The translations under genes and the position numbers were made by a program. The notes under the pieces were generated by a model, which was not told where the DNA came from, did not search any database, and worked only from the letters and a program-made list of their open reading frames with translations. A DNA stretch of 64,000 nt, taken from Nitrobacteraceae bacterium AZCC 1564. GTDB lineage: Bacteria > Pseudomonadota > Alphaproteobacteria > Rhizobiales > Xanthobacteraceae. Positions 29,401 through 38,862 of the stretch are shown piece after piece (within the stretch, counting starts at the first letter, position 1; each line of letters starts with the position of its first letter). Location: NCBI GenBank assembly GCA_036924835.1, contig JBAGRR010000001.1, forward strand, positions 1,364,001 to 1,428,000, read 5' to 3'.

Positions 29401-31641
29401 CGCGCCCTCACCAGCCTGATGACGTCCACCACCGAAACGGTTCAGGGTGGCGCGCGCGCCGCACAGCAGTCGCTGATCAGTCTCTCGGGCGAAGTCAGTG
29501 CACAACTCAAGAGCGTGTCCGGCGAAGTCGGCACGCAACTGCGGAGCGTCTCGGGCGAAGTTGGTTCGCAGTTGAAGGCCGTCTCGGGCGAAGTGCATGC
29601 GCAGCTCAAGAACGTCTCCGGTGAACTGGAGCGCAGCATCCAGACGGCAGCACGAGAAGCGGAAAACACCATCGTTACCGCGTCGACCACCGCGACCAGC
29701 CAGGTCAAGACGGCTTCTGCGGAAATCGAGCGGACCATCGTGGTTTCCACGGATCGATTCGGCTCGACCTTGAACGGCAAGGTCGAAGCGATCACTGATG
29801 GGGTTCGCGCCCGCACCGAACAGCTCGCCCAGTTGGTCGACAGCAAGCGCGGCGCACTGGTCGATGCACTGGCGCTCAAGGCTGAGGATATCTCGTCCGT
29901 CATCCACAACGCCGCCGAGTCCGCGCTGAAGTCCATCGAGAACCAGGGCGGTGCCTTCACCGTCGCGATGATGAACAGCAGCTCCGACCTCGCCCGCCAG
30001 ATCAACACCGCGAGCGAAATCGCCATCGGCGCTGTCAACAAGTCGCTGAAGGACCTCGAACACACGTCACGTTCGTCGATCGATCAGTCGCGTCAGGTGG
30101 CGACCGCTACCATCACCGAGCTGCAGGACACCAGCAAGATCCTGCGGACCGACACGCTGGCCCTGTTCGAACGGCTGCGTGAAGGCAACATCCTGCTGCA
30201 GGAAGTGCTCACCGGCGCCCACGAAAACCTCAACTCGCTTGAGCGCACGCTCGTCACGCGCGTTGCCGAATTCGTCGCGACAATGAACGACGTCACCACC
30301 CGCAACGGCGAATCCACCAGCGCGCTGGAACAGCAGCTCAGCCTGTTCAACGCCAAGACGGCAGGCGCACTGGAGAACCTCTCCTCCCTCGCCTCGCAAT
30401 TCGACAGCCATGGCCACTCGCTCATGGAAGCCGCACGCATGGTCGAGCACAGCAACGGCCGCGCCAGCGATTCGCTATCGGAGCGTAACGCGATGCTGGA
30501 ACAGCTCGTGGCAACTATCGATCTGCGCACCTACGACCTCGACGAGCGGCTGTCGCGCTTTACCAGGCTGCTGGACGACTCACTTGTTGCCGCCGAAGCG
30601 CGAGCCCGCGACATCGCCCAGGTGGTGGCGCAGACTGCGGGAACCAGCGCGTCCGAAATCGGCCGTCAGTTCGAGGCAGTCCGCTCCGCGGTCGAAAGCG
30701 AACGCCGGCAGACCTCGGAAGCTATGGCTGAACTGTACGAGCAAGGCACACGCGAAGCCGACACCATGTTCCGTCAGGCCGCCGACAAATTTGCCTCGAT
30801 CGTGCACAGCATGAAACAGATGGCGTCCGACCTGCATAGCGAACTCGACTCCACCCGCGCCGAACTGCGTCGCGGCGTGCTCGACGTGCCGCAAGAAGCG
30901 GCTGAAAGCACCGCGCAGATGCGCAAGGTCATCGTTGATCAGATCGAGGCCCTGGCCGAACTCAACCGCATCGTCGCCCGTCATGGCAAAGGCCTCGACG
31001 TCGCCACCACGACAACCCGTGCCAGCCAGCGCGAGGACGAACTGATGGTGGCGGCCTCCAACGTGCGCAACGAGAGTATCTCGCGTCCGGCACCACGGCC
31101 TCGCGATGCGACCAGCGCATCGAGCTTGCCTCTGCCGGATCTCGGTGGGCCCGCGCCGGCACCGCGCCGCACAGAACCACCGGCAGTTGGTCCAACTGCG
31201 GGCGACAACGGCCGCGACGGTTGGCTGACCGAGTTGCTGAACCGCTCCGACTCCGATGACGGTTCGCGCACCCGCGGCCCCGCGCCATCGTCCCGACCTG
31301 CGACCAACCCACTGGAGGCGCTGTCGCTGGACATCAGCCGGCTGCTTGATCGCGATCTCGCCATCGAGATGTGGGATCGCTATCAGCGCGGCGAACGCAA
31401 GGCGTTTTCGAAGCGGCTCTACACGCCGGCAGGGCAGAAGGCGTTCGACGAAGTTGCACGCAAGTATCGCGCAGATCGCAACTTCAAGCAGACGGTGGAC
31501 CGCTATATTAACGAGTTCGAACGCTTGCTCGACGAAGTCTCGCGTGACGAGCGTGGACCGGCAGCGCTGCGTAACCACCTCGTCTCAGAAACTGGGCTGG
31601 TTTACACCCTGCTCGCTCACGCGGCCGGACGGCTCGGATAA
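26497..31641 (+). CDS. giant coiled-coil membrane protein, growth pole ring (GPR/RgsE)-like
   Basis: 1714 residues. An acidic N-terminus is followed by two transmembrane helices (about 91-112, YTLAMVFAGLWIVGAGFLTY; and 124-146, GILAIVGLAAVFVAPLVLFY), then a very long helical region from about 160 to 1480 and a conserved globular C-terminus (about 1610-1714, with EMWDRYQRGERKAFSKRLY and VYTLLAHAAGRLG), after a Pro/Ala/Arg-rich linker. Residues 611-929 are 29 consecutive 11-residue repeats with consensus RTAAFTETIDG; residues 997-1051 are five more of the form SGEVxxQLKxV. This plan (two N-terminal membrane helices, apolipoprotein-like repeats, essential C-terminus) is that of Agrobacterium GPR and Sinorhizobium RgsE, which form a ring at the growing pole. 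The terminator at 31663 ends the unit. Homology is by architecture, not by search. Confidence 0.8.
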   Translation: MAKNPKVKDPTEVALSAIQDALNINDPSPINDGPDDAARSPSFGPSDLDRAPEIRGPEHARFDAHPANDDREAIGALLQTIQRGRPRRNAYTLAMVFAGLWIVGAGFLTYTFMPALESIVGQSGGILAIVGLAAVFVAPLVLFYSLASVAWRSQELSMIAQSMAQMAVRFSEPEHVASSAMVTVGQAIRREVAAMGDGVERAIARAGELEALVANEVSSLERAYSDNEVRMRALLQDIAVQRDNLVGQAEQVRNAISGVQIDLRQDIALISDAIAARVDEVAQSITGALEERSEHITRALSNAGDSVIVALGERGGDLLDRLEETSTQTAASVLDASERLTASLNFKTGHVHDEFADLADRVHDMLNERIDKMTAEFDERSEAIVESITVRTEDIIANVSDRAEKIYDALKTSSDSLLVELDLRGDDLAAKLGDAGNRLAQHVLDSGDKASETLDVTVNSLVEKVVGHTESMHEALSSQINSFEGLIREQGAELAEKFARDSGTLGALITRHVAEFDRTVKTYGGEIVGRMGEHTQGIADSLKSYVDTFDSRVTEHGDKLHARLDESLSNFQSVVETRVSNLDESFASKVSQLDQTVAGSLKAVEETFDTRATAFAETIGAKAAGFTDTLESRTAAFTATIDQQASTFADTIDNRTTAFTETIERQSSAFAQTIDSRTSAFTSTIDGRTAAFTEIVDGRTLAFTEVMDGRTAAFKNAIDSRTAAVTEKIESGTAAFTDVVDARTAAITEKIESGTAAFTAIVDARTEAMTDTFDVRTAALTTIVDARTAAIAETFDNRTISFANMVEARTAAITETLDERTTTLAKVADARTQAIIDSFEQRATAFADAVATRSSAITEAIDGRAAQLTGALSTHVESVTGAMSAHVDGIADKMNERVQEIQNGLEYRIGAVTTDIGARILQFETLLDTRVEAAANRVTFNGQNAADLLVSRAEEMTSAIKIRVEEAERALTSLMTSTTETVQGGARAAQQSLISLSGEVSAQLKSVSGEVGTQLRSVSGEVGSQLKAVSGEVHAQLKNVSGELERSIQTAAREAENTIVTASTTATSQVKTASAEIERTIVVSTDRFGSTLNGKVEAITDGVRARTEQLAQLVDSKRGALVDALALKAEDISSVIHNAAESALKSIENQGGAFTVAMMNSSSDLARQINTASEIAIGAVNKSLKDLEHTSRSSIDQSRQVATATITELQDTSKILRTDTLALFERLREGNILLQEVLTGAHENLNSLERTLVTRVAEFVATMNDVTTRNGESTSALEQQLSLFNAKTAGALENLSSLASQFDSHGHSLMEAARMVEHSNGRASDSLSERNAMLEQLVATIDLRTYDLDERLSRFTRLLDDSLVAAEARARDIAQVVAQTAGTSASEIGRQFEAVRSAVESERRQTSEAMAELYEQGTREADTMFRQAADKFASIVHSMKQMASDLHSELDSTRAELRRGVLDVPQEAAESTAQMRKVIVDQIEALAELNRIVARHGKGLDVATTTTRASQREDELMVAASNVRNESISRPAPRPRDATSASSLPLPDLGGPAPAPRRTEPPAVGPTAGDNGRDGWLTELLNRSDSDDGSRTRGPAPSSRPATNPLEALSLDISRLLDRDLAIEMWDRYQRGERKAFSKRLYTPAGQKAFDEVARKYRADRNFKQTVDRYINEFERLLDEVSRDERGPAALRNHLVSETGLVYTLLAHAAGRLG

Positions 31642-31662
31642 TCATCCGCGAATGAACGACAC

Positions 31663-31697
31663 AAAAACGGAGGCTTTCACGGCCTCCGTTTTTTTGT
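31663..31697 (+). terminator. rho-independent terminator of the GPR-like gene
   Basis: AACGGAGGC pairs with GCCTCCGTT around a 7-nt loop, followed by TTTTTTTG on the plus strand, 22 bp past the stop codon. Confidence 0.92.
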
Positions 31698-31790
31698 TGT
31701 GTGATCGATTTTTACGTCGTCACCCTCGGCCACCCATGCAGATGCACCAGCGCGCTTACCGATCGTTCGCCCTAAGCAAGCACTGATACC

Positions 31791-32849
31791 CTACTTCGAA
31801 ACCAGATGCTTCGTCGGAGTAACACTCGACGTCGGAGCCATGGGTGAAATCGCGAATGTCAGCCACACATTCCATCCGGACGGACGATTGGCGGCATCGA
31901 ATTCGCCATATCCTTTGAGGTTCAGGTAGCCCTGCATATCCCCCACCGGGAACAGGTACCCAATCTGAGGTCCGACACCAAGAACACGAGATCTGAAACC
32001 GCCGAATTGCGGGTTGCCGCCGGTATCATCAGATATCTGCTGATACGCATAGCCGACAAGACCGGCAAAGAGCTGCTTAGAGAAGTAATGCGACATGCCC
32101 CAGTCGAAATGGAAATCGACACCGTTTTGATACTGGGTTGAAGGATTCTTGAAATTGTAGGTGAAGCCGGCAACGCCTGAGAACTCCATGCCGGTCGCGG
32201 GATTGAGATAGGTGTAACCGCCGCCGAAATCGATTGCACCGTGGCCGATGCCGATGTTGGAGAGACGGGTCGAGTCATAGGACCCCACCGGAATATCGCC
32301 GGTGCCATAGATCATGTAGTTATGGACGCCCTCGTGCCAGCTTAGCGAGGCCCTCGGATAGAGGTCACCTACAGAGACTGTTCTGTCACTGAGAATGCCG
32401 CTTCGCGTCGTGGTGAACGGACCGACGGAGGCCGTCAAGGTACCGGCAAGGCTGGTCGGCGTCTGGCCAAAGGCGCCGAGCATACTGAGCGAAAACTGAC
32501 CACCGAGCACCGGTGTTGCGAACGTGTAGGTCGGCACCATAAAGACCAGATCGCCGCGGCTATTCACAGTGAGGTCCAGACTGACATTGGCCGTTCTGCT
32601 GACTTGTCCGATTTGGACTTGTCGCACCGCCGCGGCGGCACCCGAGGCGTCCACACTGGTGTGATAGTAGATCGTGCCCATGGACCATCCCGGCACCTGC
32701 GGCGCCGCCGCGAGACTTCCGAACAGGCCGGGCACCCAGAAGGAGATTCCGTTTTCATCCGCTCGTAAAGGTTCAGGACATAAGGCGAGAATGGCAGCAG
32801 TCGTAGCGCATAACGCGAACCTACGGATCGCAGGCTGAATGACGGTCAT
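31791..32849 (-). CDS. outer-membrane protein of the phenol meta-pathway (SphA/MetA-like) family
   Basis: 352 residues with a signal peptide (RRFALCATTAAILALCPEPL, cleavage near RADE) and a beta-rich sequence with alternating hydrophobic strands ending in an aromatic-poor C-terminus. Motifs WHEGVHNYMIYGTGDIPVGS and IGIGHGAIDFGGGYTYLNP match the transporter-like outer-membrane family often found in aromatic-degradation clusters (PF13557). Such proteins are thought to be uptake channels. No degradative genes are nearby, so the substrate is open. Transcribed towards the GPR-like gene. Confidence 0.8.
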   Translation of the reverse strand: MTVIQPAIRRFALCATTAAILALCPEPLRADENGISFWVPGLFGSLAAAPQVPGWSMGTIYYHTSVDASGAAAAVRQVQIGQVSRTANVSLDLTVNSRGDLVFMVPTYTFATPVLGGQFSLSMLGAFGQTPTSLAGTLTASVGPFTTTRSGILSDRTVSVGDLYPRASLSWHEGVHNYMIYGTGDIPVGSYDSTRLSNIGIGHGAIDFGGGYTYLNPATGMEFSGVAGFTYNFKNPSTQYQNGVDFHFDWGMSHYFSKQLFAGLVGYAYQQISDDTGGNPQFGGFRSRVLGVGPQIGYLFPVGDMQGYLNLKGYGEFDAANRPSGWNVWLTFAISPMAPTSSVTPTKHLVSK

Positions 32850-33217
32850 TGCAGAAACTCCCCAAGTTCATGAGCGAATTCTTCAAAGACACTGGCACTG
32901 AAAGACTGACTTAAGACCCCTTCCCATCCGACGGCGATTTCGGATGTTCTTCGGACCCGAAGCTTAGGTTGAGGCAATCCTGGTCGCAACGGGCGTCGCG
33001 GGAGAACTCGCTCTTTGGCTGGTTTTCGATGGAGAAGGTTTAAAGGTGTGACATCAATGCAAGGACGTACGTCGCTGGCATCTCATATGATCAATCTTGG
33101 CACATCCAGAGCTGCTTCAACTCCCTTTACAAACTCAACGAATTGTTCGCTTACGGAGGCTTACGGTTTATCTCTCTATAACGGCAGTCATAACCGGCAA
33201 ACTGATCGCTGCCGCTC
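32850..33217. other. intergenic region without a recognised gene
   Basis: 368 bp between two genes of the same strand. No open frame with family features and no palindrome of the A-H families was seen; it presumably holds the promoter of the outer-membrane protein gene. Confidence 0.5.
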
Positions 33218-34648
33218 CTAGATGTCGTAATAGAGATGGAATTCGTGAGGATGAGGGCGCAGCCGGATGGCATCGACCTCCTTCTTTCGCTTGTAGTCGA
33301 GCCAAGTCTCAATCACGTCGCGGGTGAATACATCGCCGCGCAGCAGGAATGCGTGATCGCGTTCGAGCGCATCAAGTGCCTCGTCCAGCGACCCAGGCGT
33401 CGATTTCACCTCTTTCGCCTCGGCGGGCGGCAAGTCGTAAAGATTTTTGTCGATCGGTCTCCCCGGATCGATGCGTTTCTCAATACCATCAAGGCCGGCC
33501 ATCAACATCGCGGTAAAGGCCAGGTAGGGATTGCACGAGGGATCTGGCGAACGGAATTCAACGCGCTTCGCTCGCGGGTTCGGTGAGTACATCGGAATCC
33601 GGCAGCAGGCTGAGCGGTTGCGCTGGGAATAGACCAGATTGATGGGCGCTTCGTAACCTGGCACCAAACGCCGGTAGGAATTCGTGGTCGGCGCGCAAAG
33701 CGCGCATAACGCCCAAGCGTGCGTCAACAATCCGCCGATGTAGTAGCGGCCAAGCTCGCTCAACTCGGCGTAGTCCGCCTTGCCGTAGAACAGATTGGTC
33801 TCGCCCTTCCAGAGACTCTGATGAACGTGCATTCCGGAGGCGTTGTCCTCGAACAGTGGTTTAGGCATGAAAGTCGCGGTCATGCCGTGCTCGCGGGCGG
33901 TATTCTTGACCACGTACTTGTACATCATCAGGTTGTCGGCCATGCGCGTGAGCGTTGTGAAGCGCATGTCGATTTCGTTTTGTCCGCCAGTCGCGACTTC
34001 GTGGTGATGCGCTTCGACCTGAATTCCGAGCGACTCCATCGTCAGCACCATTTCGGTGCGGAGATCCTGCATGCTGTCGGTTGGAGGCACTGGAAAGTAT
34101 CCCTCTTTCGGGCGCGGCTTGTGAGCCAGATTCGGCCCTTCCTCCTTGCCTGTGTTCCAACTGCCCTCGCTGGAATCGATTTCGTGGAAGGCATAGTTGA
34201 TGCCCTGTCCATAGCGCACATCGTTAAAGACGAAGAACTCTGCCTCCGGGCCGAAATAGCTCGTATCGGCGTGGCCGCTGCCCTTCAGATAAATCTCGGC
34301 CTTTTGTGCGATGTGACGGGCGTCGCGGCTATAGGACTGACCGGTCACCGGGTCCCTGATGTTGCAAATCAGTGCGAGCGTCGTCGCCGGGGTGAATGGA
34401 TCGATGAAGGCCGTCGTTGGATCCGGGACGACCAGCATGTCGCTTTCTTGAATCTCCTGGAAGCCGCGAATCGACGAGCCATCGAATCCGATGCCTTCCT
34501 CGAGGGCGTTGGCATTCACCGTGCTCGGTGGGACAGAAAAATGCTGCCATACGCCTGGCAAGTCGGTGAACCGCAGATCGATCATCTGGACCTCTTCGTC
34601 CTTGATCGTCTTGAGGACGTCTTCGGCTGTGGTGCAATTTTGGACCAT
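33218..34648 (-). CDS. glnA: type I glutamine synthetase
   Basis: ATP-dependent ligation of ammonia to glutamate in a dodecameric cytoplasmic enzyme. 476 residues: [18 protein letters not shown]-domain, [18 protein letters not shown] loop, metal ligands in GPEAEFFVF and [17 protein letters not shown]/glutamate sites in [12 protein letters not shown] and [13 protein letters not shown], and the adenylylation loop NLYDLPPAE with its Tyr, so GlnE control is likely. Unlike the usual rhizobial glnBA pair, no glnB precedes it; the upstream gap contains two palindromes. It may be the housekeeping enzyme or a second GlnA paralogue. Confidence 0.93.
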   Translation of the reverse strand: MVQNCTTAEDVLKTIKDEEVQMIDLRFTDLPGVWQHFSVPPSTVNANALEEGIGFDGSSIRGFQEIQESDMLVVPDPTTAFIDPFTPATTLALICNIRDPVTGQSYSRDARHIAQKAEIYLKGSGHADTSYFGPEAEFFVFNDVRYGQGINYAFHEIDSSEGSWNTGKEEGPNLAHKPRPKEGYFPVPPTDSMQDLRTEMVLTMESLGIQVEAHHHEVATGGQNEIDMRFTTLTRMADNLMMYKYVVKNTAREHGMTATFMPKPLFEDNASGMHVHQSLWKGETNLFYGKADYAELSELGRYYIGGLLTHAWALCALCAPTTNSYRRLVPGYEAPINLVYSQRNRSACCRIPMYSPNPRAKRVEFRSPDPSCNPYLAFTAMLMAGLDGIEKRIDPGRPIDKNLYDLPPAEAKEVKSTPGSLDEALDALERDHAFLLRGDVFTRDVIETWLDYKRKKEVDAIRLRPHPHEFHLYYDI

Positions 34649-34733
34649 GGCTTCACCCCAGCAAGTGAGAGCGGTGTCTTAAAAATTGCGTTGCCGTTCT
34701 GACCACGGCCGGGCGCCCCCGAATGCATTTTAG

Positions 34734-34900
34734 CGAGTGTGGTGGTTCAGAAGTTCGCCCGATTTTTCCTGCGAGTCCTTCCAGCGAACTTCTGAACCTG
34801 AACCACACTAGAATCATGGATTTACCAGTATCCTCTCGAATCCAAAGTCAGCTACGAAGCGCGCTGCACGATGAGGCGGACTTTGGATTCGGGACACTAG
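34734..34900. repeat. CTAG palindrome array A-D
   Basis: A at 34734-34811 (left CTAG changed to GCGAG) and D at about 34826-34900, spacer AATCATGGATTTAC. It lies between glnA and the small gene at 34925. Confidence 0.88.
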
Positions 34901-34924
34901 TCCTGCCAAGGCGTGTCGGCAGCT

Positions 34925-35176
34925 TCAGCTTTGGTGCGGCCCGCGCATGAGCTTCATGGCGTCTTCGACATGTCGCCAGGCTTTAGCCAGTTCGACCTTG
35001 CCTTCCTTTTCACACGCAATGGCCTTCTCAGCAGCTTCCGCTATTGCCTGAGGACCGTGTGCCTCAAGCAACTGCCGCGCATACTCGTGGATTTCGGTTT
35101 CTCGCACGGCGTCATGCTCCTCTCGTTCAGCGGCGGCCCAATTCCAGCCGGGCCTCCGAACCACGGATGTTGACAC
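34925..35176 (-). CDS. small conserved hypothetical protein
   Basis: About 83 residues or fewer, charged and helical: EIHEYARQLLEAHGPQAIAE followed by AAEKAIACEKEGKVELAKAW and a VEDAMKLMRGP end. The EYARQL.EAHG..AIAEAA pattern recurs in many small Bradyrhizobium proteins of unknown role. The true start is uncertain: the ATG at 35176 adds an Arg/Trp-rich leader (VVRRPGWNWAAAEREEHD); an internal start near the EIHEY motif is possible. It lies just downstream of the slipin gene, same strand, 91 bp away. Confidence 0.6.
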   Translation of the reverse strand: MSTSVVRRPGWNWAAAEREEHDAVRETEIHEYARQLLEAHGPQAIAEAAEKAIACEKEGKVELAKAWRHVEDAMKLMRGPHQS

Positions 35177-35267
35177 CTATCAAGCCCGCGCAGTCTGCAT
35201 CTTGATGCAGCGCGTTTGCAAGGGCCCGTTCCGGGATATGGCTCGCCGAAACCACCGATGGTCAAAG

Positions 35268-36032
35268 TCACTCCGCTCCGCCCGATCTTGGACCGAGATG
35301 GGTGAGCAGATCCGTCGGCAGTGGAAAGACAATGGTTGAGGACCGCTCGCTCGCGATATCGTGCAGGGCTGCGAAATACCGTAACTGCATCGCCTGCGGT
35401 TCCCGGGACAGAAGCTCGCCAGCCTCGACAAGCTTTTCGGCCGCTTGCTGCTCGCCCATCGCATTGATCACCTTCGCTCGCCGTAACCGCTCGGCCTCAG
35501 CCTGCTTGGCGATCGCGCGGACCATGCTTTCGTTGAGATCGACATGCTTGATCTCGACATTGGTCACCTTGATCCCCCAGGCGTCGGTCTGCTGATCGAG
35601 AATCTCCTGAATATCAGCATTGAGCCGATCCCGTTCCGCCAGCAGCTCATCGAGCTCGTGTTTACCGAGGACCGAACGCAGCGTGGTCTGCGCCAGTTGG
35701 CTGGTCGCGACCATAAAATCCGCGACCTTGATAATCGCTCGTTCCGGATCGACGATGCGAAAGTAGAGGACTGCATTGACCTTAACCGAAACATTATCGC
35801 GTGTGATCACATCCTGCGGCGGCACGTCCTGCACGACGACCCGCAGATCGGCCTTCACCATCTGCTGCGCGAACGGAATGAGGATGATGAGACCGGGGCC
35901 CCTCACCCCGGTAAAGCGCCCCAGCGTGAAAACGATGCCGCGCTCATATTCTCTCAAGATGCGAATCGCCGCCGCAAGAAACATGACCACGACCACGACG
36001 AGAAGAAGGTAGCTCAGATAGTCCAACATCAT
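35268..36032 (-). CDS. slipin, SPFH/stomatin-like membrane protein
   Basis: N-terminal membrane anchor [20 protein letters not shown], then the SPFH domain from [19 protein letters not shown] through [19 protein letters not shown] to [20 protein letters not shown], followed by a helical oligomerisation tail. 254 residues. Two adjacent ATGs (36032, 36029); the nfeD stop overlaps the first one, so the two genes are translationally coupled. Slipin and NfeD form a widespread operon; the slipin makes ring-like scaffolds and is thought to be processed by or to regulate the NfeD protease. Confidence 0.92.
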   Translation of the reverse strand: MMLDYLSYLLLVVVVVMFLAAAIRILREYERGIVFTLGRFTGVRGPGLIILIPFAQQMVKADLRVVVQDVPPQDVITRDNVSVKVNAVLYFRIVDPERAIIKVADFMVATSQLAQTTLRSVLGKHELDELLAERDRLNADIQEILDQQTDAWGIKVTNVEIKHVDLNESMVRAIAKQAEAERLRRAKVINAMGEQQAAEKLVEAGELLSREPQAMQLRYFAALHDIASERSSTIVFPLPTDLLTHLGPRSGGAE

Positions 36033-37417
36033 CACACGCCTCCTTCGCTGACAGTTCGTGCTGACCGCCGCCGCACCACAAGAGTCAGATCCTTGATACC
36101 GGCCACCTCGACCGTCTCTCCAGGCGCAAGTGCTTCCGCCCCGTGGGCCTGCCAACGTTCACCCTGGGCGAAGACATGACCTTCGCTGCCGGACCAGTCG
36201 AGAACTTCGGCGGTGAGACCGCGCATGGCCTGCCCCCCGACCCGTGCCGGGTTTCTACGGGCGCGCCAGAGCGAGCCGAGCACGACAACAGTCAGGCTAA
36301 AGATCATCGCTGCCGCGATGACGACAACTATCCATGACAGCCGGTAGCCGGGGGCCTCGATCTTGAAGAGCATGGCAGCCCCGAGAACAAACGCAGCAAC
36401 CCCGCCCAGGCCGAGAACCACCGTCGGGTTGAAGGTTTCGACGATCAGGAAGGCGATCCCGAGCACGATCAAGGCGAGGCCGGTGTAGTTGATTGGCAGC
36501 ATGTTGAGGGCAAAGAGGCCGAGAAGCAGGCAAATCGCGCCGATCACGCCGGGTGCGATGGCGCCCGGAGTGGAGAACTCAAAGATCAAACCGTAGATGC
36601 CGACGATCAACAGGATGAAAGCAACGTTGGGATCGGTGATGACGGACAGAAACCGGATCAGCCAGCCGGGATCGAGACGCTCAACTGTCAGGCTCTTTGT
36701 CGCCAGTTTCCGCACATCACCACCTGCGAGTTCGACCGTGCGACCGTCGATCTGCTGAAGCAGTTCTGTCGGGTTGCGGGCGACGAGGTCGATGACCTTC
36801 GCCTCCAATGCGCCGCTGGCGGAAAGACTGGCCGCTTCGCGCACCGCTTTCTCGGCCCAATCGGCGTTGCGCCTACGTAGTTCGGCGAGGCTGCGGATCA
36901 ACGCGACCGCGTCGTTCGTCGCCTTCTCTGCCATGGCGTCCTTCGACGCAGGCTGCTGTGCATCGCCTTTCTTGTCCTTGCCATCCTTGCCTGGCAGACC
37001 CGGCAGCGGTCCACCGATCTGCACCGGCGTCGCGGCGCCCAGATTGGTGCCTGGCGCCATGGCCGCGATATGCGTCGCATAAAGGATGTAGGTGCCCGCG
37101 CTGGCGGCATGAGCGCCGGATGGAGCAACGTAGCCAATAACTGGAGCAGAGGATCCAAGCACGTCAGCAATGATCTCGCGCATGCTGGTAACGAGGCCGC
37201 CCGGCGTGTTCAGACGCAGGATCACGACTTCGGCCGACCGCTCGCGCGCCGTCGTCAGCCCCTCCTTCACGTATCTGGCGGTTGCCGGACCGATCGCTCC
37301 GTCGATCTCGATCATCAGCGCGGGTCTGCCGCTCTCCTCCGCTGATAGGAGCGCGGGAGAGGCAAATTGGACAGCCGCAGCAATCGCCGCAACAAGGGCC
37401 GCCTGCACCATCTTCAC
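36032..37417 (-). CDS. NfeD-family membrane-bound serine protease (NfeD1b)
   Basis: 461 residues. Signal peptide ([20 protein letters not shown]), a ClpP-like protease domain with [17 protein letters not shown] and the nucleophile Ser in [14 protein letters not shown], then four or five transmembrane helices (about 270-385) and a C-terminal OB-fold NfeD domain ([17 protein letters not shown]...[13 protein letters not shown]). This full form cleaves stomatin/slipin C-termini in archaeal relatives. It is first in the operon with the slipin, with an overlapping stop/start. Upstream is a palindrome array. Confidence 0.93.
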   Translation of the reverse strand: MKMVQAALVAAIAAAVQFASPALLSAEESGRPALMIEIDGAIGPATARYVKEGLTTARERSAEVVILRLNTPGGLVTSMREIIADVLGSSAPVIGYVAPSGAHAASAGTYILYATHIAAMAPGTNLGAATPVQIGGPLPGLPGKDGKDKKGDAQQPASKDAMAEKATNDAVALIRSLAELRRRNADWAEKAVREAASLSASGALEAKVIDLVARNPTELLQQIDGRTVELAGGDVRKLATKSLTVERLDPGWLIRFLSVITDPNVAFILLIVGIYGLIFEFSTPGAIAPGVIGAICLLLGLFALNMLPINYTGLALIVLGIAFLIVETFNPTVVLGLGGVAAFVLGAAMLFKIEAPGYRLSWIVVVIAAAMIFSLTVVVLGSLWRARRNPARVGGQAMRGLTAEVLDWSGSEGHVFAQGERWQAHGAEALAPGETVEVAGIKDLTLVVRRRSARTVSEGGV

Positions 37418-37475
37418 GGTACGACTCCCTAATAAGGCAATATCTGGGGGTGTTCTTCCCGCACCTCAAGATGAC

Positions 37476-37804
37476 TAGTGTGGTGGTTCAGAAGTTCGCT
37501 CCATTTTCCCCGCGAGTTCTTCCAGCGAACTTGTGAACCTAAACCACACGAGTGCCGCGGATTTGAAGTTCTTCCGCGTGAAGCCGCAAGTTCGATGAAG
37601 AACTTCAAATCCAAAAGCGGCACTCAAATCATAGGCTTGCTAGTGTCCCTTTGATTCCGAAGTTCGCATCCGAGCAAGCCGCAAGCCTTTGCGAACTTCG
37701 GAATCAGGACACTAGAATCATAAATTTACTTGTGTCCTATCGAATCCAAAGTTCGCTACGGAGCGCGCGGCACGATGAGGCGAACTTTGGATTCGGGACA
37801 CTAG
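37476..37804. repeat. CTAG palindrome array A-B-C-D
   Basis: A 37476-37551, B 37551-37625, C 37640-37715, D 37731-37804. It is the third complete copy of the A-B-C-D order, with the same spacers as at 14020 and 15550. It occupies most of the 585-bp gap upstream of nfeD; nothing else was recognised between 37805 and 38002. Confidence 0.92.
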
Positions 37805-38002
37805 CCCGCTGCAGGTCAAACATCGGTCTCAGGGACAGATCGAAACAGTTCTCGGCCATTCGGAAAGGGCCCGCTCCGGGATCGGCTGATCTTTCTTCTT
37901 CGGTGAAAGCCGGACTGAGAGCTCGCAAAATCGCTCTCTTAACAGGGAGAATGGTCACCGATGGCTGACGCGCTGACGACCAGGCGAACGTTGCGGGCGT
38001 GC

Positions 38003-38845
38003 TTACCGCCGCCGCGCGTTGGCGTCGCTCGGATTCGGTGGGCGCTGATCGCTGTTGCTCGACCCGAACAGCACGCGGGTCGGATTGCGATCGAAATTGT
38101 TCACCGCGCGGCTGATATCCGCCAGCGTACGGCGGCTGTCACTGATCAGGATGCGACCATCGCTGATCAAGCCTGCGGAACGCTTATCGAGATTTTCGGC
38201 CAGTTCGCGGAACGACTTAGCCGCGAGCTGCAGCTCGCCCTCTTTGCCATCCTTGCTACCCATCAGGGCATCGACGCCCGCCATGATGCTGTCGATGCGT
38301 GCCGAGTTGCTGGCGAGGCTCTTTGAGAAGGCCTCGAGGTTGCCCATGCTGACGCGCAAGGCTTCCTGATTATCGGTCACCAGCTTGTTGACGTTCTGCA
38401 GCGTGGCGCGCACCGCTTCGCCGATATCCTGAATGGCGTTCGGATCTGCCATCAGTGTCGGCACACCGTCGTCGGCCACTGGCACACCACCCGCTTCAAT
38501 CGAACCGCCCTTTAACGATATCGACGACACGCCAGTGAGACCGGCGAACTCAAGGCCGACCAGCGAGTCCTTGCGAATGGGCGCCGACTTGTCGACGTTG
38601 GTGATCACCACCACGCGCTTGGGGTCGTCAAGCTTGATTGAGGTCACCTCACCGATCTTGATGCCGTTGAAATTGACGTTACCGCCGGTCCGCAGACCTG
38701 AGGCGGCGCCCTCGAAGACAATGCGCAGCGGTGTCCGCTGGGCCGCGGCGCCGAGGTTCTGGAACCAGAAAACGAAGCCGAACGCGGCTGCCACCACAGC
38801 CAACGTGAACGCCCCGATCAGGACGAAATTCGCCTTCGTTTCCAT
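38003..38845 (-). CDS. mlaD: MlaD-type MCE-domain lipid-binding protein
   Basis: Start at 38845 (METKANFVLIGAFTLAVVAA) gives a single N-terminal membrane helix to about residue 27. The MCE domain follows (PLRIVFEGAASGLRTGGNVN, GIKIGEVTSIKLDD, GLEFAGLTGVSSISLKGG). The C-terminal half is helical (VDALMGSKDGKEGELQLAAK; ENLDKRSAGLI), as in mammalian-entry proteins whose tail forms a lipid tunnel. Last gene of an mlaE-mlaF-mlaD operon. The complex moves phospholipids between inner and outer membranes. Length about 280. Confidence 0.9.
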   Translation of the reverse strand: METKANFVLIGAFTLAVVAAAFGFVFWFQNLGAAAQRTPLRIVFEGAASGLRTGGNVNFNGIKIGEVTSIKLDDPKRVVVITNVDKSAPIRKDSLVGLEFAGLTGVSSISLKGGSIEAGGVPVADDGVPTLMADPNAIQDIGEAVRATLQNVNKLVTDNQEALRVSMGNLEAFSKSLASNSARIDSIMAGVDALMGSKDGKEGELQLAAKSFRELAENLDKRSAGLISDGRILISDSRRTLADISRAVNNFDRNPTRVLFGSSNSDQRPPNPSDANARRR

Positions 38846-38862
38846 CAACTTAACTCCAAAAC

